Assembly: GCF_026616195.1 (NCBI RefSeq) | Contig: NZ_JANHDH010000001.1 | Span: 1,426,001-1,490,000 of the forward strand | Direction: 5' to 3' | Source: Haloarchaeobius amylolyticus | GTDB taxonomy: Archaea > Halobacteriota > Halobacteria > Halobacteriales > Natrialbaceae | Length of the DNA stretch: 64,000 bases | Shown: positions 34,955-43,060 of the stretch, piece by piece | How positions within the stretch are numbered: position 1 is the first letter of the stretch | Layout of the letters: each line of letters starts with the position of its first letter | The notes under the pieces: model-generated | Seen by the model: only the letters and a program-made list of their open reading frames with translations | Databases searched by the model: none | What the model was told of the DNA's origin: nothing | Program-made: the position numbers and the translations under genes

Positions 34955-35539
34955 ATGGGGGTCGCGAAACAGCGGGGGAACGAGGAGGCCGAGGTATCGA
35001 CACCGGTCTCCGAGGACGAACTGTTCGACGTGCTCTCGAACCAGCGACGACGCTACGCGGTGCACGTCCTGAAACAGGAGGAACAGGCGGCCATCGACAT
35101 CGGGCCGATGGCGCGACAGATCGCCGCGTGGGAGAACGACGTCGAGCTGTCCCAGGTCGATTACTCCGAGCGCAAGCGGGTCTACACCGCGCTCCAGCAG
35201 CAGCACCTGCCGCGGATGGACGAGGCGGGGGTCGTCGAGTTCGACAAGGACCGGGGGGTCGTCGAACCGACCGCCGCGCTGGCGGACGTCGACCTGTACC
35301 TTGACGTGGTCCGCGGGAAGGAGATGCCCTGGAACGAGTACTATCTCGGTCTCTCCGGCGTGGCCGTGGCGCTCACGGCCGTCGTCGGCGCGGACCTCTG
35401 GCCGTTCACCGCGTTCTCTGACTTCTCGTGGCTCGTCGCGGTCGTCATCGCGTTCGCCTGCTCGGCGCTGGCGCATCGCTACTACGTGACCGAACTGGAG
35501 CTCGGGTCGACGGAGGAACCACCGGAACTCGATAGATGA
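34955..35539 (+). CDS. Membrane-bound DUF7344 winged-helix regulator
   Basis: 194 residues. N-terminal DUF7344 winged helix (about 15-105): SEDELFDVLSNQRRRYAVHV, MARQIAAWENDV and VYTALQQQHLPRMDEAGVVE. Two membrane segments follow (about 128-148 and 153-175), then an acidic tail. A DNA-binding domain tethered to the membrane fits sensing of surface-protein status. Its stop overlaps the next gene by ATGA. A close paralogue (37438-38025) lies on the far side of this three-gene operon in the opposite orientation. Confidence 0.82.
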   Translation: MGVAKQRGNEEAEVSTPVSEDELFDVLSNQRRRYAVHVLKQEEQAAIDIGPMARQIAAWENDVELSQVDYSERKRVYTALQQQHLPRMDEAGVVEFDKDRGVVEPTAALADVDLYLDVVRGKEMPWNEYYLGLSGVAVALTAVVGADLWPFTAFSDFSWLVAVVIAFACSALAHRYYVTELELGSTEEPPELDR

Positions 35540-36084
35540 CACGCCTCAAGGCGGTGAGTATCGTGCTCGCGCTCGCGGCAGCCACAGCGCTGGTCTACGG
35601 GACCGTCGGCTACTCGTCGGTGTCGGCGGAGCGCGGCGTCGAGGTGTCGGTCGTCGGCGACGAGCAGGCCCTCGTCGGCTACCACGCGGCTGACCGGACG
35701 GTTACCGCCGGGACGACGACGCGACTCGTGACGGTGACCGACCGGACGCCGGTGCCGGTGACCGTCGAGGTCGTGCGCATCGAACACGGGCCCGGCGTCG
35801 AGGTCACCAGCGTCTCCGGCCCGGGGTCGGTCGGGGCCGGCAAGCGTGGCGTCGTCTTCGGGCAGGTCACGTGCGCGAACGAGACCACCGCCGACGTCAG
35901 CATCACCGTCGCGGTCCACGGCGAGGGGATCGACGCGACCCTCGACGGCGAGGCGCGGACCTTCGAGGTGCGCTGTCTGCCGACGCCGGCCGACGACGGA
36001 GTGGAGGAACCAGACGAGGAGACGAACGAGAGCACCACCAGCGACGAGACCACGACCGATGGCGAACACCGGGTGGTCGCATGA
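35536..36084 (+). CDS. DUF1102-like secreted protein
   Basis: 182 residues. Signal segment MTRLKAVSIVLALAAATALV then YGTVGYSSVSAERGVEV, matching the G-T-x-x-F/Y-S-S-V-S-A-x-R end of the DUF1102 neighbour (GTGAFSSVSADRSV). Mature beta-rich domain: RTVTAGTTTRLVTVTDRTPV and ETTADVSITVAVHG. The last 30 residues are acidic and Thr-rich, a likely disordered tail. Four-base overlaps with genes on both sides, so it is co-translated with the regulator and the DUF5305 gene. Confidence 0.75.
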   Translation: MTRLKAVSIVLALAAATALVYGTVGYSSVSAERGVEVSVVGDEQALVGYHAADRTVTAGTTTRLVTVTDRTPVPVTVEVVRIEHGPGVEVTSVSGPGSVGAGKRGVVFGQVTCANETTADVSITVAVHGEGIDATLDGEARTFEVRCLPTPADDGVEEPDEETNESTTSDETTTDGEHRVVA

Positions 36085-37310
36085 CCGACGACCACACGAA
36101 ACTGCGTGCTGTCGTCGGCGACAACCAGACCGTGGTCGCGCTCGCGCTCGTCGCCTGCGTGCTGGCCGGCGGCTGGCTCGCCTACGGGGCCTACGCCGAC
36201 CCCGGGGAGTCCACCCGGACGGTCCAGCAGGAGGCCTGGTCGACGACCGGCTGGTACAACCACTCCGCGACCGTCACCGAGGAGAACGACGTCTACGAGA
36301 CAGGCACCACGCTGGACGACCGGTCGACATACCTGGGTCGTATCGCGCCACGGCTCGACGGGAGCTACGTCTTCCAGTACGACGCCCGGCAGTCGGGCGA
36401 CCTCGCGGGGAACGTCTCGGTCGTGCTGGTCTTCACCGGGACCGAAGGCGGCTCCGGTGAGGAGCCCGCGACGGTCCACTGGCGGAAGGAACGCGTCCTC
36501 GCGAACGATAGCTTCTCGTCGCTCTCGCCCGGTGACCGCGTGCAGGTTCCCTTCTCGCTCGACGCCATCGCGGCCGACCAGCGTGCCGCGAACATCTCCG
36601 AGCAGCTCGGCAGCTCGGGCGAGCCGTCGGTGTCCATCCGGACGACCGTGACGGTGCAGGGGACCGTCGACGGGGAGCAGGTGACCCACCGGCAGACGGA
36701 CCCCCTCTCGCTCTCGGTCGACGGGAGCACCTACAGCGTCTCCGGGGCCACCGCACAGACCGAGTCCTTCGACGAGGCGCGGCAGGTCGCCGTCCCGGCA
36801 CAGGCCGGCCCACTGGGACGCTTCGGCGGCCCGGGACTGCTGTTCGTCGGGCTCGCTGGCCTCGGCGTGCTCGCGGTCGGGAACCGACGCGACCTCTTCA
36901 CCGTCTCCGAGGCCGAGCGCGAGCGACTGGCCTTCGAGGGCGAACGCGGCGAGTTCGACGAGTGGATCTCGGAGATCCGCCTGCCAGAGGACGCCTTCGA
37001 CCGCCCGGCGGCCGAGGCCGAGTCGCTGCAGGCCCTCGTCGACTTCGCCATCGACACGGACAACGCGGTCGTCGAGGACCCCGACGAGGAGGCGTTCTAC
37101 GTCGTCCACGGTGACTACCTGTACGTCTACCGACCGCCGACAGAGACGCCGGACGAGCCGGGAGCCGTGGCGATGGACGACACGGCTGACGCCGAGGAGG
37201 AGCCGGCCGGCCCGGACGCGGGCGCCGACGACTGGCCGGACCCGCTCGAACCCGTCACCACGTCGGAGGAGCCGCCGACCTGGGACGACACCGGGCAGGC
37301 GGAGGACTGA
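36081..37310 (+). CDS. DUF5305-type membrane protein
   Basis: 409 residues. One N-terminal membrane segment (about 16-38, VVALALVACVLAGGWLAYGA), an extracellular beta-rich region of about 200 residues with ARQSGDLAGNVSVVLVFTGT and SIRTTVTVQG, a second membrane segment (about 250-270), then an acidic cytoplasmic part with SEAERERLAFEGERGEFDEW and a Pro/Glu-rich tail. The topology and central fold fit haloarchaeal DUF5305 proteins, which travel with signal peptidases and DUF1102-type genes; function unknown. Last gene of the three-gene operon. Confidence 0.78.
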   Translation: MTDDHTKLRAVVGDNQTVVALALVACVLAGGWLAYGAYADPGESTRTVQQEAWSTTGWYNHSATVTEENDVYETGTTLDDRSTYLGRIAPRLDGSYVFQYDARQSGDLAGNVSVVLVFTGTEGGSGEEPATVHWRKERVLANDSFSSLSPGDRVQVPFSLDAIAADQRAANISEQLGSSGEPSVSIRTTVTVQGTVDGEQVTHRQTDPLSLSVDGSTYSVSGATAQTESFDEARQVAVPAQAGPLGRFGGPGLLFVGLAGLGVLAVGNRRDLFTVSEAERERLAFEGERGEFDEWISEIRLPEDAFDRPAAEAESLQALVDFAIDTDNAVVEDPDEEAFYVVHGDYLYVYRPPTETPDEPGAVAMDDTADAEEEPAGPDAGADDWPDPLEPVTTSEEPPTWDDTGQAED

Positions 37311-37437
37311 CCGGTCCGGCCCCGTCGACCGACGCTTTCCTCGTCTCCCGCGAGTCGGCTCGGTGCGGGGCGGGACGGAACGGGAGAGGAGGACAGTCCA
37401 TCCGTCTGTGGCAGCTGGCTCCCGAGTCCGGCCGCTT

Positions 37438-38025
37438 TCACTGGTGCCGGAGTTCGATGGGTGGCCCTCGCGGACCCCGCCGGGGGCGGTAGTAGTGCTC
37501 GTAGCAGTACCGCACCAGGGCGACCAGCACCGCGGCGAGGGACATCAGCAGCCACGTCTCTGGTGGGAGCGCGTCGAAGGGGGTGATCTCGAACGCGCCA
37601 CCGACTGCACACAGCGTTCCGACGCCGACCAGGGTGAGCAGGTACCGGGTCCAGGGGAACCGTCGCTCGAAGAGGACGGTCGTGAGGAGGTCACACTCGG
37701 TTGCTTCCGGTGTCACCGCGACCGTCCCACGACGCTCGTCGAACTCGACGATACCACTGCTCGCCAGTTTGGGCAGGTGGAACTGTCGAAGCGCGTTCTT
37801 CACCCGGCGGAGTTCCTGGGAGTGCAGTTCGTCGGGCGGTTTCTCGTTCTCCCAACTCGCGACCGTCTCGGCGAGGTCGCGGAGGGTCACCTGCTCGCCG
37901 GCCCGACAGAGCGCGTAGAGCGCGAACCGGCGCCGCTCGTTGCCCAGGGCCTCGAGTACGTCGTCGCGTGTGACGCGTCGCTCCCCGTGGCCGTCGCCGC
38001 TGGTCGAACCCCCGTCCCCCAGCAT
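37438..38025 (-). CDS. Membrane-bound DUF7344 winged-helix regulator (paralogue)
   Basis: 195 residues, same design as the protein at 34955: LEALGNERRRFALYALCRAG, LAETVASWENEKPP, VKNALRQFHLPKLASSGIVE, then two membrane segments (about 133-152 and 158-178) and a basic tail. Convergent with the DUF5305 gene and upstream of nothing on its own strand except the control region; the large secreted protein is encoded behind it on the same strand. ATG 38025 has TTTTGT(A) about 30 bases upstream. Confidence 0.82.
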   Translation of the reverse strand: MLGDGGSTSGDGHGERRVTRDDVLEALGNERRRFALYALCRAGEQVTLRDLAETVASWENEKPPDELHSQELRRVKNALRQFHLPKLASSGIVEFDERRGTVAVTPEATECDLLTTVLFERRFPWTRYLLTLVGVGTLCAVGGAFEITPFDALPPETWLLMSLAAVLVALVRYCYEHYYRPRRGPRGPPIELRHQ

Positions 38026-38052
38026 CTGTCGTTGATGGGTCGTGTCCCTCGT

Positions 38053-38070
38053 ACAAAAGAACGATTTTGT
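38053..38070. promoter_or_regulatory. Inverted repeat at the promoter of the DUF7344 paralogue
   Basis: ACAAAA-GAACGA-TTTTGT, perfect 6-bp arms, centred about 36 bases before ATG 38025 and covering the likely TATA/BRE position; a candidate autoregulatory operator. Confidence 0.4.
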
Positions 38071-38146
38071 CATATCAGGGTGAACGACACCGGGCGACCA
38101 TGCTGGGCCGGACGACTCAGGGGTGGAACCGGTCGGCCGAGCACGC

Positions 38147-40174
38147 TCAGGCCATCTCGTCCGACCCGGTGTTGTGCCGGCACTGTTCGGCCGTGAACTG
38201 GAGGCCGACGTGGCAGGTGTCCGTCTGCGTGATGTTGACGTCGATGGTGGCGTCGTTCTCGTCGACGTACCCGCGAGCACGGAGTTCGTCGTCGAAGGTC
38301 CCCGACGCGACCGGGTTGTTCACGAGCGGGAGGTCGGTGAAACCGTTCCCGTTCGAGTCGTTCGCCTTGCACGGCAGGAACCACTGCATGACGTAGCAGT
38401 GGACGCCCGGTTCGAAACAGAACGCGTCGACGTCGGGGTCACCGGCGACGCCCGACCCGTCGGCCTTCACGACCGGAGGAATCCGGATGCGGCCGTCGAA
38501 CTCCGGGCCGAACTGTTCGAGCCAGCCACTCATCGACCCGGCGTAGAGGACGTCGCCGGTCGGCTCGACGATCTCTGTGGGGTCCTCGGTGGAGAGGCTG
38601 CCGCCCTCGATGAGCACCCACGAGTCCAGCGAGGCGTCACCGGCGTCGGCGATGGCCAGCCGGAGCGTGTTCGGCTCCCCGGGAACGACGTCACCTTCTA
38701 CGTCGAGGACGACGGTGAACCCGTCCATCTCGGTGTCGGCCATCTGCCCGTCGTCCATCTCCGACGGGTCGTTGTTGTTGTACAGCTGGTCGTTGACGTC
38801 CTCGTTGACGTTGTCGATGGCTGCGGGGACCGTCTCGCTGGAGTCGTTCGGGTCCGGAACGACGGCGAGGTTCTGCCCGTTCAGGAAGAAGCCGAAGACG
38901 TCGTTGTACCCGGCATCGACGTACTCGTTGTACTCCTCGGAGCCGAACACGTAGTTGAAGTAGACCTTGTTGGCGTCCTGTGGGACCGTGAAGTCGAACT
39001 CGAGGACCGTCGCGTCCTCGGTCGTGGCGTTCGAGAGCGTGTCGAGGTCGCTGTCGCCGGGGTTATCGAACGCGGTGGTCGTCCCGTCCTCGTCGTTCGG
39101 CCCGGCCACGTCGGCCGCAGCCCCTGAGCTGAGGATGATGCCGCTCTCGATGCCGAGTGGGTCCATCCCACCCTGGAACATGCCGGCCGAGGCGTCGTTG
39201 CCGGTGTAGGTGACGCTCGCCGGGTCGATGGTGACGCCACCCTGGGTGGAGACCAGCGACGCCGCGAGGTCCTCCGCGGTGAGACTCCCATCGGTCAGGT
39301 CGGTGACCGAGAACGCGTCCGCGGCCGTGACGGCGGCCGTCTCGACCTCCTGGGCTGCGGGCGCCGTGGGGCTCTCGCCGTCCGTGGCCCCGTTCTCGTC
39401 GACCTCGATGATGTTGTCACAGTCAGGGTCGGCCGCGATGACCACGTAGAGGTAATCGCAGAGTTCCCCGCCCTCGAACCGGGGGTCGTCGATTAGCTCG
39501 CCCGCCTCGCGCTCGGGCTCGATGGGGTCGGTGACACCCTCGCGGTAGTCCTCGTCGCTCCGGGGAAGCGGCCCGCCCTCGCTGTCCTCGTCGAGGAGTT
39601 CCGCGTAGATGTACGACGGGTTGCCACAGAGGTGGAAACTGAAGGTGGTCTCACCCTCGTCGTACGGCTTGATGTCGACGAGGTCGATGAACATCCCGCG
39701 GGTCCCATCGACCAGGCCGGGGAGGAACTGGTTGCCGGGGTCGTCCTCGACGGTGAGGCCGCCCAGTACGTCTGGGTTAGCCTCGTCGGCGAGGTCGGTC
39801 GGGACGGGCAGCACGCAGACGTCTGTCCCCGTCTGGAACGCGCCCCAGTCCTCGTGGCTGATGGCGTCTCCGTCCGCGTTCCGGACCGCGGGCGCGGCGC
39901 CGACCTCGTATGTCATCCCCTCTGTTCCCACGACCACCGGGGGTCGCTGGTCCTCCGGGACGTTCTGCAGGTCGTAGCGCTCCCACGGCCGGTACGTCGA
40001 CCGATAGTCGAGCAACAGGTCGACGCGGCCCGCCTCGTACCAGCCCTCGAGCGATTCGCGGTCGCTGTAGAACGCGGTCGTGCCGAGTCCGGCACCCGCG
40101 CTTGCGACGCCGATGGTTCCGAGCCCGGCCAGCACCTGCCGACGAGACAGTCCGATATCTTGCTTCGTTGTCAT
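38147..40174 (-). CDS. TasA-like secreted protein with inserted choice-of-anchor-L domain
   Basis: 675 residues. Residues 1-35 are a SipW-type signal (LSRRQVLAGLGTIGVASAGA, then GTTAFYSDRES). Residues about 36-245 resemble the front half of haloarchaeal TasA/SipW-substrate domains, with IKPYDEGETTFSFHLCGNPS. About 285-526 is a choice-of-anchor-L domain: QGGVTIDPASVTYTGNDASA, VYFNYVFGSEEYNEYVD, NDVFGFFLNG and DSWVLIEGGSL. The last about 100 residues return to the first fold's ending (HCYVMQWFLPC ... EQCRHN). So one domain seems inserted in another. No C-terminal anchor. Its promoter region contains a CCGGTAAC site shared with the block's other promoter. Confidence 0.82.
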   Translation of the reverse strand: MTTKQDIGLSRRQVLAGLGTIGVASAGAGLGTTAFYSDRESLEGWYEAGRVDLLLDYRSTYRPWERYDLQNVPEDQRPPVVVGTEGMTYEVGAAPAVRNADGDAISHEDWGAFQTGTDVCVLPVPTDLADEANPDVLGGLTVEDDPGNQFLPGLVDGTRGMFIDLVDIKPYDEGETTFSFHLCGNPSYIYAELLDEDSEGGPLPRSDEDYREGVTDPIEPEREAGELIDDPRFEGGELCDYLYVVIAADPDCDNIIEVDENGATDGESPTAPAAQEVETAAVTAADAFSVTDLTDGSLTAEDLAASLVSTQGGVTIDPASVTYTGNDASAGMFQGGMDPLGIESGIILSSGAAADVAGPNDEDGTTTAFDNPGDSDLDTLSNATTEDATVLEFDFTVPQDANKVYFNYVFGSEEYNEYVDAGYNDVFGFFLNGQNLAVVPDPNDSSETVPAAIDNVNEDVNDQLYNNNDPSEMDDGQMADTEMDGFTVVLDVEGDVVPGEPNTLRLAIADAGDASLDSWVLIEGGSLSTEDPTEIVEPTGDVLYAGSMSGWLEQFGPEFDGRIRIPPVVKADGSGVAGDPDVDAFCFEPGVHCYVMQWFLPCKANDSNGNGFTDLPLVNNPVASGTFDDELRARGYVDENDATIDVNITQTDTCHVGLQFTAEQCRHNTGSDEMA

Positions 40175-40336
40175 GGTATCTGTGACACGTCACCAGCCGG
40201 GTGGTACCGGCGCCTGTTTCCTGGGAGGTCTTTAGAGCCGGTTTCCGGCCGGTAACGTACCGGTCCCATCTCTGCGTGGCGGGGGGTTATGTATACACAG
40301 CTAGCAGTTCTCTATTCGACCGTTCCTCGCGTAGAA

Positions 40337-40354
40337 GCCCGGCTTAAGCCGGGC
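40337..40354. terminator. 18-bp perfect palindrome after the TrmB gene
   Basis: GCCCGGCTTAAGCCGGGC, 82 bases past the TrmB stop on the minus strand. As RNA it gives a 7-bp GC stem with a TTAA loop; 3'-end hairpin is the simplest reading. The rest of the 261-base gap holds the promoter of the large secreted-protein gene (TCTAAAG near 40229-40235 on the minus strand). Confidence 0.35.
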
Positions 40355-40435
40355 GAAAGGTGACCCCAGAACTCCCCGAACGACTCGTTCGGACGGACGG
40401 CTGCGGTCGAACCGAAGCGGGTCAGGACGGCTGGC

Positions 40436-41242
40436 TCAGAAGTGCAGCGGTTCCGCGTTCTCCCACGTCGGCTGGAACTCCTCGTACACCTCGGTCGCGA
40501 ACTCGGGGTCCTTGAGGTCGATCATCGCGAAGGTCTCGCCGGAGGAGCCCAGCGGGTTGGGCACCTGGATGACGCACTCCACGTCGTCGAGCAGGTTGAA
40601 CGTGCCCGTGACGTCCTCGCTGGTGCGGACCTCGAAGTCGGGGTTGGGCGAGAGACGTTCGCGGTAGCGCCGGCCGACCTCCTCCGAGAGGGTGTCGACG
40701 ACCTCACGGGTGAGCAACACGTCGATCTTGACGCCACGGTCGAGGGCGTCCTCCAGCTGTTCGACTATCTGGTCGCCGATATCGGTCACGTCGAACTGGG
40801 GGGTCTGGGCCGAGGCGACCATGATGATGCGGCGGTCGGCCGCGGTGAGGCGTTCGAGCAGGAGGTCGGTGGTCTCCTCCTGCCCGACGGCGGCGGTCCA
40901 GAACTGCTCCTCGACGGGTTCGGCCGCGTCGAGTTCGTCCGAGAGCTCCTCGACGATGTTCTCGTACTGTTCGGCCTTCTCCTCGAGTTCGCGCTTCTTG
41001 TCGTCGAGGAGGCGGTCCAGCGCGGTCGCGGGCTCGACGGCCACGTACTTCTTCGGCCGGCTCGCGGTCTGGCTGCGGACGAGGTTGTACTGCTCGATGC
41101 TGTTCAGCACGTCGTAGATACGGCCCATGGGCACGTCGCTGGCCCGGGACAACTCCTTCGCGGTTGTCGGTCCGGTGTTCAACAGCGCGCGGTATGCTCT
41201 CGCTTCGTACTCCGACAACCCGAGGTCCCTGAGACTCGCCAT
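40436..41242 (-). CDS. TrmB-family regulator
   Basis: 268 residues. N-terminal winged HTH: LRDLGLSEYEARAYRALLNT, AKELSRASDVPMGRIYDVLN, LVRSQTASRPKKYVAV; a coiled-coil linker (about 80-115, LDDKKRELEEKAEQYENIVE); C-terminal PLD-like effector domain. TrmB relatives in haloarchaea govern sugar and central carbon metabolism (family knowledge); its targets are not shown here. ATG 41242 is set by GTTTATGG 29 bases upstream. Confidence 0.9.
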   Translation of the reverse strand: MASLRDLGLSEYEARAYRALLNTGPTTAKELSRASDVPMGRIYDVLNSIEQYNLVRSQTASRPKKYVAVEPATALDRLLDDKKRELEEKAEQYENIVEELSDELDAAEPVEEQFWTAAVGQEETTDLLLERLTAADRRIIMVASAQTPQFDVTDIGDQIVEQLEDALDRGVKIDVLLTREVVDTLSEEVGRRYRERLSPNPDFEVRTSEDVTGTFNLLDDVECVIQVPNPLGSSGETFAMIDLKDPEFATEVYEEFQPTWENAEPLHF

Positions 41243-41266
41243 AATAAACCCAAACAGAGTGGAGAA

Positions 41267-41274
41267 CCATAAAC
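41267..41274 (-). promoter_or_regulatory. TATA-like box of the TrmB gene
   Basis: GTTTATGG on the minus strand, centred 29 bases before ATG 41242; leaderless spacing, and it rules out the longer start at 41278. Confidence 0.5.
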
Positions 41275-41305
41275 ACAACGGTAGTTTCCGCGAGCAGTCG
41301 CGGCG

Positions 41306-42952
41306 TCACTCCATCGCGTCGGAAACTCGCCGGCTGAGTGTTTCGGGGTCGTGGGCCGGCTCGGCGACGGACTCGCCCCGGACCACGTAGGCCGCGCCGG
41401 CCTCGTCGTAGCCGCTGGCGTCCGGGACGACGACCTTCTCGTGGTCGGCCATCCGCAGGGCGGCGCGGTGGAGGTCGCTGCCGGCCTCGTCGGTGACCGC
41501 GATGACGAGCGGGTCGTAGAGCAGGCGCGAGACGGCCGAGCCGTAGGCCGCGATGCGGACGCCGAAGCGGTCCGCGGCGCCCGCGAAGGCCCCCAGCGCG
41601 TCGGCGGCGATCTCCTCGTACCGGTCCTCGCCCGTGAGCAGCGCGAGGTCGAGCAGCGCGTCGGCGAACTCCACGTTCCCGTCGAGGGGGCGGAGCGGCC
41701 GGTCGAGCAGCCCGAGGCCCTCGCGCGGGCCGTCGACGAAGGAGTCGCCGACGAGCAGGGTGTCGATGGCGTGGTCGGCGACCGCCTGGGCGGTGTCGAG
41801 GGTGTCCGCGCCGAGGACCTCGCGGGCGCGGGTCAGGGCGCTCACGACGCGGGCGTGGTCGACCAGCAGGCCGGCCTCGCCTTCCGTCCCGTCGTCGTCA
41901 CGGAAGTGGGTGACGACGCCGTCCGCGACGAGGTTCTCGGTGAGGTAGTCGAGGGTGCGCTCGGCGTATCGCCGGGCGGTCTCGTCGTCGGTGTAGGCGT
42001 GGTAGGTGAGCAGGGCGTCGACCGCCAGCGCGTTCCAGTCCGCGAAGGCCGTCTCGTCGACCGGGGGCGTCTCGGCGGCCTCGCGGTCGCTGGGCTCTGC
42101 GGCGTAGTAGCTCCGGCCCGCGCCGGCGGCCTGGCTCCCGCCGAAGGCCTCGCCGGTCCAGAGCGTCCCCGTCAGGTAGTCGAGGGTCGCCTGGGCGGGC
42201 TGGCGGTACTCGTCCTTGCCGGTGTAGAGGTAGGCGTTGGCGAACGCGCGCAGCAGGGAGGCGTTCGTGTCCAGCAGTTTCTCGTGGTGGGTGTCGCTCC
42301 AGTCCGCGTTCGCGGCAAATCTGAAAAAGCCGCCCGCGTAGTCGTCGAGCAGGTTCGCGCTCACCGCGTTCAGGCTCCGGAGTGCCTGCTCGCGCTCGCG
42401 CTTCAGCGCGAACTCGATGCTCCGGGGCATCGGGAACTTCTCCGCGTTGCCCCAGCCGCCGTTTCGCTCGTCGTAGCTCTCGCGGAGCTGGCCGACGAGC
42501 TGGGCCTCGATGTCCTCGGTCAGCTCGCCCGCGGGCGTGTCGTTGCCCTGCACCGACCGGGGGATGCGCCCCGCGGCGGTCCCCTTCTCGTCCCACATCT
42601 GGCGCACCGAGTCGATGACCTGGCGCATGCCGTCCTCGCCGAGGTAGCCCGACCCCGTCAGCACCTCGCCGTCGGGCGTGAGGAACACGTTCGAGGGGAA
42701 CCCGCCCATGTTGTACCGGTCTCGCACCCGGGGATTGCGGTCCACGTCCACCCGCACCGGCACGAACCCGTCGTTCACGTTCGCCGCGATGCGCGGCTCG
42801 TCGTAGGTCTCGCGGTCCATCTCGTGGCAGTGCGAACACCACGTCGCCGACAGCGAGAGGAGAATCGGTCTGCCGGTCTCCGCCGCGAGGTCGAAGGCGT
42901 CCGGTCCCCACTCGTGCCACTCCACCCGTGTCTGGGCTGCGGACTCGTCCAT
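41306..42952 (-). CDS. DUF255 thioredoxin-domain protein (YyaL-like)
   Basis: 548 residues. N-terminal thioredoxin-like domain (about 1-130) with the redox pair in SATWCSHCHEMDRETYDE and VRVDVDRNPRVRDRYNMGGF. The rest is an alpha/alpha toroid as in six-hairpin glycosidases (EKFPMPRSIEFALKRE, LLRAFANAYLYTGKDEY, DWNALAVDALLTYHAYTDDE). Shorter than the roughly 700-residue bacterial/eukaryotic relatives (SSP411/spermatogenesis-associated protein 20), but both ends are intact. Function unknown in archaea. Confidence 0.85.
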   Translation of the reverse strand: MDESAAQTRVEWHEWGPDAFDLAAETGRPILLSLSATWCSHCHEMDRETYDEPRIAANVNDGFVPVRVDVDRNPRVRDRYNMGGFPSNVFLTPDGEVLTGSGYLGEDGMRQVIDSVRQMWDEKGTAAGRIPRSVQGNDTPAGELTEDIEAQLVGQLRESYDERNGGWGNAEKFPMPRSIEFALKREREQALRSLNAVSANLLDDYAGGFFRFAANADWSDTHHEKLLDTNASLLRAFANAYLYTGKDEYRQPAQATLDYLTGTLWTGEAFGGSQAAGAGRSYYAAEPSDREAAETPPVDETAFADWNALAVDALLTYHAYTDDETARRYAERTLDYLTENLVADGVVTHFRDDDGTEGEAGLLVDHARVVSALTRAREVLGADTLDTAQAVADHAIDTLLVGDSFVDGPREGLGLLDRPLRPLDGNVEFADALLDLALLTGEDRYEEIAADALGAFAGAADRFGVRIAAYGSAVSRLLYDPLVIAVTDEAGSDLHRAALRMADHEKVVVPDASGYDEAGAAYVVRGESVAEPAHDPETLSRRVSDAME

Positions 42953-43060
42953 GTGGAGGGCTTCGGGTGCGCGGGCGTATGAACTCGGCGATGGCCACAG
43001 CCCGCCGACCCGACCAGCGATGGAAAAAGGGCTTTGACCCCTGGCCCGTTACCCCCGACC

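Noticed and set aside
41306-42952. Truncated DUF255 gene
   Set aside because: Shorter than bacterial relatives, but start, thioredoxin domain and C-terminal helices are intact with no frameshift or residual coding beyond the stop.
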